Positions 34,801 to 49,800 of a DNA stretch of 64,000 bases are shown one piece after another. A program made the position numbers and the translations under genes. This DNA comes from CAYUET01 sp964443875 (GTDB lineage Bacteria > Auribacterota > JAFGBW01): positions 1 through 64,000 of the forward strand of contig CAYUET010000003.1 in assembly GCA_964443875.1 (NCBI GenBank). Reading direction: 5' to 3'. How positions within the stretch are numbered: the first letter of the stretch is position 1; every line of letters begins with the position of its first letter. The notes beneath the pieces are model-generated. The model saw nothing but the letters and a program-made list of their open reading frames with translations. It did not search any database and was not told where the DNA came from.

Positions 34801-37800
34801 TTTTTTTCAGTTTGCCTTTGTCGTTTTCATTGATTTTTTTCAAAACTTCATTTTTCAAAACTTCATTGAAAACGTTTTCCACGGACAGCAATTCAATATA
34901 TTTCTTAAGAAGAGTGAGTTCTTCTTCTACATCTGTTTCAGACATCTCAATCATCTGATCAAGAGTCAAGGGAGCAAAGGTATAGTTTACATTCTCCACG
35001 GTAAAATCTTTCGTTGACCGCTCAGAAAAAGCCTTATTAAACTCCTCTGTTTTCAAAGTAAATTCTTTAAAGTACTTTTCATTAAAATACTTTTCACGCC
35101 CCAGCTGAGAAACAATCAATGTAACAGGCAATTTTAAATCAGGATTAATCAAAATATTTCCAAGTCCTTCATTCATTAAAGCGGTAAAATCCTCTGCAAT
35201 CGCTAAGGTTCTCTCATAAGAAGTTTCCTGTTTCAAAATTTCTGTCTTTAAGGTCATCTGTTCCATAACGCCGTTAATAGCAGCCATTATATTGACCTTG
35301 GAATTAAGATCCTTTGAAGTGTCAAAATATTCCATCAATTTTTTTCTGAAGGCTTCAATATCCGCCTCTTTCAGATCAAATGAAATATCAAACACTTTTA
35401 AAACATCCCCGCTTCCTGCCTGATTCTTCATAACAGCAATAAAATTATTCAGAAGGGTATTCCATTCCTCATTTAAATCAGCAGATATTTTAGAGTTAAT
35501 AGATTCCTCAGATCCTGCGTTCAAGGCATCGGAAAACTCAGTATCTTCTTTAGAGAGCGCTTCTCCCTCTTTCAAACTCCTAATTTTTCCATTAAGGGTA
35601 TCCATCTTATCAACGGCATAATTTTTATATTTTTTCAGCAGATTAATCCGGCTCATCAGGTTTTTAACTTCCGGCGCAAACCTGACCTTTAAATCAAATT
35701 TCTCAAGATCGATTTCCTTTTGCAACCGAGCAATATTTTTCAGTATTAACTCCTGAGGTTTATTATTCTGAGCAGCAAGCTTTAAAAGAAAATTCTGTTC
35801 ATCAAGTTCTTTTTTTAGCTTCCATAAAGCCTTTTCAGCTTCCTTCTGTATGGATTTGACAAGATCCTTTCTTGCTTTCGTTATTTCTTTAACCTTAGCC
35901 TCTAACACCGTTCTTGAAGCTTCAGGAATATCCTTGCGTCCCAAAATACTCTCCATATCCTGAACAATCTGCTCAGATGCCCATTCAGCACTGGTTATTC
36001 CTTCATTATCAGGCATCCCCCCTGTAATCTCAAAAATATCAATGTTCTGATCGATAATATTAAAAAATTCAATATACATGGCTGTTGGATGGGTATCCAG
36101 ATCCCCCATTTTTCCAAACAGAAACTCTTTGTACTGAGCCCCGTTATTTGTCGCTGAAGCAACCAGCGGATCATTAAAATATTCCGCAAAGGGATTCTTT
36201 TTACCTTTATAAATTTTTTCCATCCTTAAAAGTTTGTCAAAATTCACCAGGTGCCGTTGCTTTTTTTCTTCCTTGAATTTTTGAAGAGGTCCTTTCAAGG
36301 CATACACACCTGCACCTATAAAAAGACCTACACCCAACCCGATCAGGGTGTTTGGAAAAATCAGAGAAGCAAGTATAAAACTGCCGAAGGCAAAAACTCC
36401 AGCATTTTTAGCCAATCCAAAAACTCCTGAATAAAAGGCATCTTTCAACCCCTTTAAGAACGTTTGTGCTATTACCTTAGGCCCGAACAAGCTTATAAGC
36501 AAAACGACCAGGACACCAATTATAATAACCGGGATCAAAACAGGAGGAAGAGAAAGTCCCAAAAACAAGGCCACCATAACCAGTACTGTTGAGCCCAGCA
36601 CTCCCAGCATAAAAAAGGCTGTTTTTGCATCTGCTTTCTGGAAGCCTTCAAGCCCGGGAATCTTCTGTATAAGCTTCTTCCAAAACTGATCCCATCCACC
36701 GCGGCCCCAGGTTGTTGATTCAAACATATAATGAGCAAAGGTCCACATAATAGGAACAAGCCAGATCGGAGCCCATAAGGCGAATAAATAGGGATGAAAC
36801 GGTGCAACCCCAAGCATAATGACCGTCCAGAGGGCACCGTAACGGATATTGTAAAAATGTCTTAAATAGATCATTCTCCAATCCCTTGAAATCTTCTGAG
36901 GCGCCCCTTTTCCACCGGTTTTTACAAAAGCAGTCACTCTTTTTGCACCCTTTTTACCTACGGATAAATCATATTCAATAAGCTTCATAATAAAGAAAGG
37001 ATACATGCGTATCACCACTTCCCATATGGTAATACCAACAGCGCCAAACCACATCATAAGCCTGGAAAAACCTGAGCTAATTCTCCCGAAAACTTTATCG
37101 GTAAAACTCCAGTCCCTGTTAATGACATTATTAAACAGCAAACCAAAACTGATGGTCTGAGAAAGAAGAAGTCCTCCTGCCCACATTCCCAGGGTTAAGC
37201 CCAGAAAAGGATTCAGCATAAAGACAAAACCCGCAATCCATAACAGGGCAAGATACTGAATGATGTAAGGTTTCTTCAGGTAGAAAAACAACCCTGAACC
37301 ACCGGGGCCATAAGTACCGAAGCGCTCCGCAGCGGATACGTCCTTTGAGTACATCATTTTCTGCGACATACCGCTGAAAGCCAGTTCACCGGAATCTCCT
37401 GACCATTTATCCATGGGGGCTTTTGCCTCACCCAGATTGGAACTCAATCCTTTCCCATGTCTGAAATAATTGGCTTTACGAACTTTAAATCCGAATACGC
37501 GATACATCATGGCGCCCGCAGCATCTTCGGCGACGTAACTGTCTCCGGCCAGACCTTCGTACTGCATAACGGCTGCAGTTCTCTGAGTCAATTTACCATA
37601 AGCCAGAAGGGAATCTGTAAGCTCTTTGGATAATTGAGAATGATAGGTAAACGCATTTTCACCGTCAGAAGTACTTTTTCCGGTAATACTCAAATTCCTT
37701 GTCACATAATGCTCAATATAAGGAACCTGAACACCCAGTCTCGGATCATCAATATATTCCCGGGCCATGGAAGGCATTGCCCAACCATCTTCAAGTCTTA

Positions 37801-40800
37801 AATGCATGTCCGCATCCCAGTTATAAAAGGACTCCCCCGTTACCCAGGGCATACCTGCCGCAACAGCAGAATATTTAAATACTCTGAACACATCGACAAA
37901 ATAATCATCTTTATTACGGGCAGCACCGCCAACTCCCACATGAGCTTGAAGCCAAAGTAAAAAGGCTTTCATATTCACCGCCATCAGCACTAATTGTATC
38001 ACTTCCTTATCATCACCATCTTCCTGCCCCCAAAATTCACCTTTAGCATTGGGATAGTACATTTTTTCACGTTTATGATAAGCCTTAATATCATCCAGGG
38101 TAATAGGTCTTCCAAGACGCTCCCTTTCCCGGCGGAGTTCATTGACATAATGTCTCATATTCGGAATCTTGGCCATAAAATGAAATTTCTCAATTTCCGT
38201 CAAAAGTTTCTTCTGAAGCACTTCATAATCATAATCTTTAGAATCGGGAGTTAAAGAAGCCAACCTGATCTGATTTCTCTGAATACACCAATCCATGATT
38301 AATTTTCTGGCTTCAGTGTTGATGCGCATGGATAACCTTGGTTCATCCTTCTCATCTGTTTTATTATCTACAAGGCCCTTGCCCTTTTCTTCCATTTTCT
38401 CAAAACTCATCAGTTTGGCTTCATCATCACTGATTTGTCCTTTATCTTTCAGATCTTTGATAAGGTTCAGCCATTCCTCTTGATTGTCCTTTGCTATGGC
38501 GTAAATCTTTTTCCCCATCTCCTGACTTCTTAAAAGAAAAGATTTACCCGCTTGGCCAAAAGCAAAAATTCTTTCTTTCTTAATAATATGCTGAAATTTC
38601 GCTTCAGCCGCCGGGATCGATTTTTCACGAATCGTCCAGGATCGTAATTTCTGAAAATAAGAATCTTCAAAAATATTTTTCTTGGACGGATCTTGTTGTT
38701 TCAATGTCTGAATCTGAGCCCATGTCAAAACGGGTAATTCTTCATCATTTATTTTTTTAAATTCCTCTTCCTGTTGGCTTATTTTTTCAAGATTGTGCGG
38801 TTCCTGAAGTTTTAAAGTTTCAAGACGGACGCGAGCCTCATTGAGTCTGATCTTCTTCTCCTCCTGCCCTATTTTTACTGCAAAAGGAGATTCCGGATCC
38901 TCAAGCAGTTTTCTGGCAATCTCAAGGATCTCAGCTTCATGCTGCTGCCTGGATTCAATAGAATAAGCTTCCCGGGGAGGATTTTCTTCTTCGGCTTTTG
39001 CTTTAGCCTTTTCAAACAGTAATTCTTCAGCATACTCAAAAATCTTATTGATATTTTCAACCTTGGCAAATTCCCGTTCAAGGTAATTACCAATGATCCA
39101 CTGGTAAGGTTTTACCATTCTGTCCGCAGTCAATTGGTTGGTACGGACAGACTGAAGCCTTTCATTTGCCCAGCGAGTAACAATATCCCGGGCTTTCTCG
39201 TTTCCGCTTAAAGGTATTTTTGTGTAATTGACATCAAAAACTGAGAGCAGTTGTTTTTTCTCATTTTCATTAATAATGTTTTTTTGCTTCATTTCATCAA
39301 CCATCAGCAGATATTCATCCCGATAGGCGTGAGAAAGCATCCCCAGACGGGTTGTGGTGTCTTTATTCACTTTATTAAAAGTCATCTTATTCAGAGAATC
39401 ATAATCGAAGGAAAAATCTTCTGTTGCCGTTACGGCCTGAGCTGTAACAGAAGCCAATGATGAGGGACTATCCGGTGTAGCCGGTCTGTCATGACGATAC
39501 CAATCATTAGCCCATCTGCGGATACGCAGTTTGGCAACATTTGTCGTTAATGTTTTAGGTAACAAAGAAGTCAACTCTTCCTTGAATTCTTTATTTCCCG
39601 GTTTCTCAAGATCGCTTAAGGATGTAATGCCCTGTTTCTTGAGTTCCCTTACTTTATTCACATAAGCTTTAAATTGCCAGTATTCCTCACTGCTCAGCAT
39701 GGATACAAAAAGATCTCTCTCAAGACCGTCTCCCAACTTTGCGGAATCTCCCCACTCCTCATCTAAAAAGAGCTCAAACTGATTCAGGCGATCTTCACCT
39801 GAAGTCTTTCCGGTTTCATACTTTTTAAAATCATCAAAAAACATTTCATTAAAGCCCTCCCTGCGGATGCCTTCATAGGAAATAAAATGATTTACATCAT
39901 TTTCCTTCATGTATTTTTTTACCACAAAGGCTTTACCGATGAAATCAATAGCAGGTATACTCAGCCGGAACGACATCCAGAGCAGAAGAAACATTGCGAC
40001 TTTCGCAGCCCCTTGAATAACAACAGATGTCAAAGGAATACTGAGATTGGTAATTAAAAAGGATAATTTAAAAATCATAGCTCCTCCGGTTAAAGCGGGA
40101 AGTGTAAACAAAAATCCTAAAATCACAAATACCGCTAAACTGCCTGCGATAATGAAAAATTTAGTTCTTGATTCAGCCTTAACCCAGTGTTTTCCGGCAT
40201 AGTAAATTCCCAGAGCCGCAAGCACTATCAAAGGAAGTGCCCATAAAATTACAGGAGCGGTGAAAGTCAGAGCCAGCGAGGATACGGCGGCCTGAATAAT
40301 TCCGTTGGGTAAAAGAACATTCATCATTAAAAAGGAAAGTGAACCGAATACGATATTCCAGAAGACACGTTTCTTGGTTTCCGTCCGTGTTGCCGCATCA
40401 GCGCCTTTGGAGAACACAGCCTGACGGGTTCTCTTATCTGAAAGAATGCTAAAAATAGATCCCGTAATCATCTGCTGAATAGTCGATCTGGATTTCACCC
40501 TGTTAAACTGAGGCAATTCCTTCTGCACGGCTTTGACAAAAACCCCTAAGTGATTTTCAACAAAATTTTCCATATCCTTGTCGGACATGATTGCGTTAAT
40601 GTCGCCATTACCTAGATCTCCGATCCTTTCCAGAATACTGAAGGCATGTGCCTTGATATCTCTGACTTTTCTCAATGTGTCTTTTGAAAGAGCCCCCGTA
40701 TCATGCATTCCTTTGCCATATCTGAACAGGTCATTCATATCTTCATACTGAAAGAAATATCTCCACAAAGTTGACGGGACATCCACTTCTCTCATGGACT

Positions 40801-43800
40801 GCAGAACTGACCCTGATCCTTTTCCTTCAACATATCTTCTGAAGGCGACAATAAAAAAGTTATAATAGGTTTTAGTCATAGGAATTACCTTACTTCCATC
40901 TCCCTTACGGATAAGATCTTTTGCTCTTTCCAGAAGGTACTCATCCATGCGGCCTTCTCCATTCAATGTCTTCATTTCCAATTGAAGAAGTTTTCTTAAA
41001 ACATAATCCTCATAAGGCTCTGTGCCGAAACCTTTTTCAGTCACTGAATCAGAATAGTAGTTTTCAACCCAAATTCCACTTTCAGATTTTATTCCTTTGG
41101 AAGGACCGCGCAACCCGCCACGTTCAATAGCAAGTTTCTGGATCTGGTCAATAATCGAAATCTCAATGTAATCAAGAATGTTATCCCAATCAGCCATATT
41201 TCCGTCTGAAACGGGGACAACCAGCTTACCGTTTTTATCTTTATACAGCTGTTCGGCTATTTTAACGGCTTTGTCTCTCAAAATGTTTTTTACATGAGGC
41301 CTCATTATCCCGGTCATAGGATCCACATAAGCAGCATAATAAAGCTTGTCTCTTAAAAGACTGTTGAAATTCTCAGGCGTTAAAACATTTGATTCAATGT
41401 TTGAAAACTCCCGAAGGACGGATGTAAGTTCTGAAGGTCTTAAAATCCCGGAGCGCATCATGTCCAGGATAAAGATTTTTGTGTCTTCCGTAACTCCACT
41501 TCTGTCTAAAATATTTCTTAGTTGAGGAGACATCCGGCTGAGTTCTTCTCCGGTAATCTCTTCCCTGTTATTAATGAGTTCATTAAGGCTCTCTATCCCG
41601 GCAGCCAATGAATCTCCGGAAATAATGAGTTCCCCCGGATGAATGTCTGCTTCCCTGGGATCAAAAACCAGCACCTTCTTCAGGGCTTCAATCTTTTTAT
41701 CCACCTGACTCCTGTATTTCGCATCAGGATTTTCCGCGTATATCGCATTTTTTATCTTGTTAAAGATATCCTCTTCAGTAACTGCAGGCATATCCTCTCC
41801 CATGGCTTTCCTTGGAATCAGCTCTCCTCTTCTCTGCAGATCCTGAATGACTGAATATTCCTGCTTCATAAGCTTCATATTTTCAAAATCATCAATTGTT
41901 GCATCCTGCAAATATAACTTCTTTTTTCCGAAAACTTTTAAAAGTTTTTTCGAGAAAAATTTTTGAATTAAAAACATAAGGAAAGTTAAGGCTATGCCAA
42001 AAACCTCAATGGGACGATCGGTGATAATCCGTTTGCACCAGTCACCAAAAGCTTCCATCTTTGAAAGCCGCTTTAATTCCTCTCTTTTCTCAAGCAATGT
42101 ATTGGGAACCATATCAGGAATGGAAATAATATCTTTCTGATCGCCTTGCCAGCTCATTTCAATAGATTTAGACAACCCTGCAATATTCGCGATCTTCTTA
42201 AAGAAATGGATGGTTCCCTGCCAGATTAAATTGGATTGCAGGGCATCCGTAATCCTGTAATCGGTCAGCTCTTTATTTGTCTGTTTTCCCAAAGCATTAA
42301 TCTGCCTGAAAACCAGATTCCCGTTATTAACAATATAGATTTCTTTCTCTATCATTTCCATTTTCTGTGCTTTGTCTTCAGTCCAGGTTCGTGCAAGCAC
42401 CTCGCCTTCCACATAAATTTCGATATCTCCGCCATGGTGAATGTAGTCAACCGTATTCCTCAGCTCAGTCTTCAGGAGAGGCCTGTCAGGGTTCTCTTTG
42501 TCCTTAAAACCCAGAACCCTCATTTTCACATGATAGACTTTGACCAATTCTTCCTTATAAGAAGGTATCATGGCTTGTTTTTCAGCATTCCATTCATAGC
42601 CATCCGATCTCATCTGAGTTGAAAAACGTGGAATATTATCCTGGGAATAAATACGGAGAATCTGAGGAGGTGAGCCATAGTGGTGTTGGGTAAATGTCCA
42701 GCCATTTGCACCGATTCCAACATATTCAAGATTGAATTCGTCTTTGGATGAAGTCGTAAGATTAAGTGGAACAACACGATATACCTTATAATTCTGGTTA
42801 AAATGATCATTTTCAATATGATCAAAAACTTCAATCGTCCGCATCTGAATTTTGTCCATACTGGTTGTGAGCCAATGCGCATTACTGGGGATCCCAAGCT
42901 CCCCTCTTTTCTTTTCCAGGGACATCAGAGCCTCAACAATCTTATCCAGATCAGAGCCAAATATATTCTTAATATCCTGATAACGAGAATACTTGCTTTC
43001 AATATAGGACAGGGCATCCGCTTTATCCTGTGCGCTCATCTGATTATCGTCCTGTATTCTTTTTTTCTCATTATCAATTAGCGCCCAGATATCGTTCAGG
43101 AGCTGAGTAAAAGAACCGGGAGTTTCGGCAGAAATATTTTCTATACGCGCTTTCATATTCATGAGTTTTTTCTTTTCAGCAAGAAGTTCATCTTTTGCTG
43201 TTCCGGACGCAGTTTCCAGCTGAACATCAATTCTTGCGATCATTTCATATACGAAATCTGAATCCATTTCCCTTACCCAGTCTTTGGTAAAGAAAATTCC
43301 CTGTTTTAAATACTCCTTCTGATCCTTTCCAAAAAATTTCTTTTCAAAAACATCTTCAATAGGACGATCAGCAAGAAGCGCCATATTCTCTTCTTTAATT
43401 AATTCGAATGAATTCTGACGGACATCTCCTGTTTCGACATTAACATACTGATAATCCATGGTATGAGAACCTCGATTGTATGAACCATCATAATCCAATT
43501 CTCTGAATTTTTCGAGGTAACGCACAAATAAAACCCTTCTGTTTAATACATCCGATGCTCTTTGTTGGGAAGGCAGAGACTGATTTTCAGAAATCAGGGA
43601 AAAAACATTATAAGTCTCATTGCATAAAAGTGCAGAAAGAGACCGGAAATTCAGATCATAATTAAACTGGTATTCTAATTGATCCTTCATCCCTTTGCGG
43701 TAATCATCCTTGATCAGAATATTTTCCTTAAGCAAACGGGCAATAACCTGCTCCACAACCGAGTCATCAAGGAATATAGGTTTTAAGACTTCCTTCAGCT

Positions 43801-46800
43801 GAGCTTCACTCAGATACTTCGGCTTCATAATTGTCATTCGGGAAGGGCGCTTATCCTGGTAATCCACATCACGGTTCACTCTGCCCTGCTTGAAATCTTC
43901 ATTTTTTATTCTATGGCTTTCAGAATTGGAAATAAGACCTGAAACTCCCCATACTGAGCGTTCATCAAAATGATTTATTTCTATGTCTTCAGCTTCACCC
44001 GCGGTATTTAGACGCAAATGCATGTAAAGACGACCTTTTCCATCTCTGACTTCCCACCATCTGTTCTGCATCATATCTGAGACGATATATTTAGGGATCT
44101 TCTTAATGCTATATTTCTGGATTTTAAGTGCTTCAAAGTCTGAAGCGTTCATTGTTTTTACCGGCTGCTTATAGGCATCCAGGAGAATAACTTGGGAGCC
44201 TTCATATCTGTAACTGTAGATAAACTCCCTATGATCTCCTCTTAAGATCATTCTTTCTCCATTTTTTTCATAAATGTAAACACCCAAAGGATCAGACTCT
44301 TCGGTCGGATATTCTTCGATATGCCATTGGGTCTGAGATGTGCTGAATTCAGGTTTGGCGCCTGTACCCTTGCGATATTGATCAATGAACTTTTCAATAT
44401 TGATTTGTGATGCATCAAGGCCGTAAATATACTGTTCAAAGGCGGAATTATAAGCATAGTGTTCAGAGGCATCCGCGTTATTCAAGATACTGGTAGCAGT
44501 TTCTCCTTTTCCGATTTTCTTTAAAAACTCTTTCCACTTATCAAGATGGTTGAGATCAGAAGGCAAAAAGTCATCCGGAAGATTATTCTCAAGATAATAA
44601 ACTTTATCATCATCAGGAGAAATTTTTATAATTTTTAAAGATATCAGTCGGTCGATATCCTTCATTGCAAGTTCTCTGTCACCATAAATACCGACAATTT
44701 CATCCTGGGTCATCATCGCAACTGTATACATGGAAAAACGGACCCATTGAGGACGGAATTCATTCCCGAGCATGTCTCCCATAATTTTAACTCTTAAACG
44801 TCCATATCCGTCTTTTACCTCATCCCAAACCAAACCGGTCAAATTATCCTTAATACGGTATTTAATATATCCATCTTCCGTCACCTGCATGCCGGACGAT
44901 GACTTTGTCTGACGTGAATCACCAAAAACAGTTGATTTCACAAGACGGGCATCTTGCTCCTGGTAGGCGCTTAAAGGCTTATAATTAAATTTGAAGCCGC
45001 CCTTCTGTGCGTTCATTACAGGCATTCCGCTTTCGTCCAGCACGACTTCTCTCTTTACTTCATAAGATGCTGCCTGATGGGTAAAGCCCAAAAGGCCTTC
45101 CGGAGACAGATCATCATATCTATTGATTTCAACCATTGTTCTGCTGTCCGGGATGTCATCGGTTTCTTCCCTGTATTGATTCAGTTCATCCTGTCCCTGA
45201 TAGGTGGCAACCATGCGCCCATACCCTTCATCTTTTACTTCCTCCCAGGAATTCCATGAACGGACGTCGGAAATGTGATAATTTAAAAACCGTGCACGGG
45301 TATTCGTTCCCCGAACCTGCGGATCCTGAAGTTCATTTACAAAACGTCCTTCTCTGAGAATTTCACCTGTCGAAATATCATAACTGGTACTTTTATCTGC
45401 GATACCTCGAACATTAATCAGGGCTCTCTGATAATCATTGTCATCCCATGATTTAACCTCCTCGGAATCCACATTCAATTTTGAATAAAAAGAGACTTCA
45501 TCCGTTAATTTCACAAACCGCCCCTTAAATTCCTTGGTATTCATATCATGATATCCTGCAAACTTCTCAAGAATACGGCCGGCAACATTTTTAACCTCAT
45601 GCCAGGAAATTTTAAGCAAATGATGCCTGATCTCATAGGATGTATTAAAATTCTTATCAACCTCAATCAGAGTAGCGCTCTTTAAAATGTCTTTTTCAGT
45701 ATAATCACTGAGTGACTTTTTACTATCATTCCAGGCCACCACAATGGAACTCGAAGCAAATCCGACCTTGGCATAAACAGCATAATCCTTCTTGATCTTG
45801 CGAAGGCTCTCAATCTGAGCTTCCATTTCAGCCTTCTGTTCAGGAACAACACTTTCTTTGATCTGTTGTGTCAAATCCGCGATACGGGCGTCAAAATCTG
45901 CTGCATCATATCTGGTGATTTCCATTAAAACTCGCTTGAATACTCCATTTTCTATTTTGCCCATGATTTTCCCAACTAGGATACCATTGATGTCACGTAC
46001 TTCCTGATAAGTGGTGTCCCCAATATAATTATCTATCTGAGTCAGGGTAATTGAGGAGCCAAATAATGCCTTCACCTGTTCCAGCTGTCTTGCTTCCTCT
46101 GCGTTATCCCTTCCGGTGATCCGCTTTGAATGGGCGATATTGCGATAATACTGTTCCTCTGCTGTCCATTCACGGTTCTCCACCTTATTCCTTAAAATAA
46201 ATTCATGAACTTTTTTTGATTTATCATAATTCCATTGAATCTCATCCCTGTCTCCGTATATTTCATAGCGGTCACTTTCAATGGCCATGCCGTAAAATCC
46301 GTCTTTGGTCTGATTGTCATAGGTGGGAATCTCAGCCATCAGCCTGACAAATTTTTTCTTGTCGATTGTCAGAAATCCTTCATGCCTTGCAATGGTGCGG
46401 CCCATATAATCCTTTACCTCTTCCCAGGCAAAAGCGGAATCGATGACTTGCCCATTCAAATCTCTCTTTTCCGTCTGACTCCAGCGGTTACGGTAAATCA
46501 TGGTTCCCTGCTTTATGTCTCTCTGATCAAATTTACCATCTCCATTTTCATCCACCAGTTCTGCATCAGAGATAAGCGTCCTCCCCATATAATCAGAAAA
46601 ATGTACCTTACCCGGAATATAGGCATAAACTTTAGTACGGACAGCAATACCGACCTCCCCCAGTATTCCCTGATCGTACTCATAGAGAGTAATCATTTCC
46701 TGAAATTTTCCAGCATCTTGACTCATGCTAATTAAAGCCAGGGTTCTGCCCTGATTATCGACAATTTGAATTTCTTTATTCCATAGTCCATTGATGAATT

Positions 46801-49800
46801 TTTCAAGATGAATTTCCTTAAGTCCGTCCTCACGCTGAACAATTTTATCTGTTTTTCCCATTAACCCGGCTACTCCATCCACAACGCTTTGATCAATGGT
46901 ATGATACGTAGAGCCGGTAATTTTTTCGCCGCTTGCATCATACTTATAGCGAGTAACCGTATTAAGCAGGTGAGTTTCAACAAGGAAACCCTGATAATAG
47001 ACTTCTGTTTCGCTTTTAAGCGTTATTTCATTATTCACCTTCACCCGCTGAGAAGCCGGTATCGAAATATCCGTTTTAAACTGATTTGAAAGCGTTTGAT
47101 TGCGTACAGCAGGAGAAGACTCAAAAGTTAATGTCTGGAGGATCGTTTTATTGTCCTGAGCATAAACAAGAGCAGACTCAGCTATTCCACGAGCATCATA
47201 ACTGTATACCGTTCTTTTCTTTTTTCTGCCATTATCCCACAGGCTTCTTTCCATAAGATAACCGCCGTAGGCGATTTCCAGCGTCTGGGTCTTAGTTCTG
47301 AGATCTGTAGTAAGAATTTCGCTCTGGATCACATTCTGACCTTTTATCTCAATTTCCTGAAGCGTGATTGTTCCTTCCTTCAATTCTCTGATAACGGTCC
47401 CATCCAACTTTCTCTGGGTCATTCTAATCGATAACGGAAGGCCATGGATGTCATAAACTGTTTCAGTAACAATAAAAGAGGGCTCAAGAGCATCCTGCAT
47501 AATCTCCAAAGGCACCTGGCTGGAGCTTAATACGTTTTGTCCAAAAGAATTAAATGTTTTTCTAACCGTTGAGCCTGTCACTGCATCAATCACATCAACA
47601 AAGGTAAGACCCTTGGAGGAATTGAACGAGAAATTATTGGAAATTTCTACAATCTGTCCTTTCTGAATATCATATTTATTCACTTCCGGTGTGCCGGCAA
47701 GGGCATAAGTGATCGAACGATCCGGCTTTCCACTGGAATAAAAATTCTGAGTGACCTTTGTAATGGGAGTAAGAACTCCGTTACTCAAAATATTCTGGGT
47801 GTCGCGGGTTTCTATGGTTCTTCCAAAAGAATCCATAACTGTAAAAGATTCATGGGTTTCACTGACATAAGGCTGCCGGATGGAAACAGTGGTGGTTACA
47901 TTTTTGTTTAAAGCCAGCTCAGCAATTCTCTGATCTGTCAGGGAAGCACGGTCAAAAACCTGTCTTTTTCTTTCAATGATCTTACCTGATTCAACAGGTT
48001 TTACATCTGCTTTGGTTTTAAAATCACGGTTTGCCAGATCCATAAGATCAATGCCCGCATAAATCTCATATTCCTTTAAAAAACCGCTCAGATCACCTTC
48101 ACCCTTGTAATCATAGAAATACTTTGAAACTCTTATTTCAGGTGTCGCACCCGACCGGTTTTCTATTTCTGTAAAAAACTTGGTGGAACCGCGGTAATAA
48201 TCCCTTGTCTCCACTCCTGAATTTTCATTTCTTATTTTTCGAACGGTCATTCCCAGATTGTAGTCAAAGGAAGAGGTAAAGCTGCTGATAAGACGCCCCT
48301 CCATAGTTTCTTCACGGCCTGAAAGAACTTCACCCACCTCATTATAAGCAATTCTGGTCAGAATTGTTTCAGAATCGGTTTTCATTCCCGTTGAAGTTTC
48401 ATAAATTCTTTCATAGGTTTGCTGAATGGAAACGGTCTGTCCGAAAAGATTAACCGTTTGAAGCGACACAACACCGGAAGTATGATCGAGAGTGGTCATC
48501 CGAACCATACCCGTAGTCAGTTTTTCAAACTTCAGACATTCCTGGATCGGAGCAGGCCTCTTTTCAGAACCATAAGTCCAGTCATAACCCGCTGTCTTAA
48601 CATAAGTTTTTGAGGATAACGGCCTGGTTTTCGCCCATCCGGTTACCGGTTCAACCGTCCAGTCATAAGTATTCTCCGTCAATGTGGTAATCATTTTGGT
48701 TCCGGTTTTTCCGGGCAATTCTGTTTCAATCTCTTCACTCACAGTCATTCCAAAAATGTCAATCACCTGTATCTTTGTCTCCATGGTTCTTGGATTCAAA
48801 ACATGAACACGGGTGAATCCGTTTTTCAAAGACGCATCTGCCATTACTTTTTGTGTAGAAACAGGTAATTCAGAAACTCTAGGAAGGCCGTTCTGATCAA
48901 GCTGAGTTTTGGAATAAACATTGCTTCCTGTCCATAAACCTGAATAACGGTCATAGCTGTTTAAAATCACCCGTGTAAGACCGGAGGAGGCATCCGTTAT
49001 ATCTGTTCTAAGCTTTAAAGAACCTCTCCAGTATTCGGTTTCCATATGACCGTCACCATAAGTAACCTCTCTCTTGGAAACTTTAACCTTCTCGCCTGTC
49101 TGTTGATCATACAAATCAACCATTAGAGATTTAAATTCTGATACTTTCCCCTTGGGGGCAATCTGGACATATCCCTGCTGATCTCTGTAAAGCTGAATTC
49201 CCAGAGAAATACTTCCCGAGCTGAGCATCCCGGATGAATCATAATTCGACTGATTTACCTGTTGGATAGTGCCGCCTTCACGTATCGGCTTATCCAAGAT
49301 AACAGATAAGTCCACATTACCGTCCTTATAATGCCTGATTTCATAAACCCCTTTGACCGTATCCTGAACAAGGTTCCAGTTCTTAATATCCGAGGCATTT
49401 AAAAAGTTTTCCAAAAGCTCGAAATTCATACCGGGTTGTGATTTCAGCATTAATTCCAGTTCTTCACGGGTTAAAGGTCTTGAAACAGAAAGCGTTCTGC
49501 CAGCCAAATCTTTTTCAACCGTTTCCTTGACCTCATCCGTATTTCCTTCGTAGGTGATTGTTGTCTCTCTCATGGAATTTTGAATGCGGATAAGACGACT
49601 GCCCTTATACGTTTTAAATTCCACGACACCGCTCAAAGCATTGGTAACCCTGTAGGTGGCAATGGAATCAACACTCCGGTCCTTATATCTGTAATCTCTG
49701 AGTCCATAGTCAAAATCAACCAAATCAGCACGTTCCACAACATTGCCGAATTGATCGGTTGTCACAACAACTTTTCTGACCCGGATGGGCTTCCCTGTTT

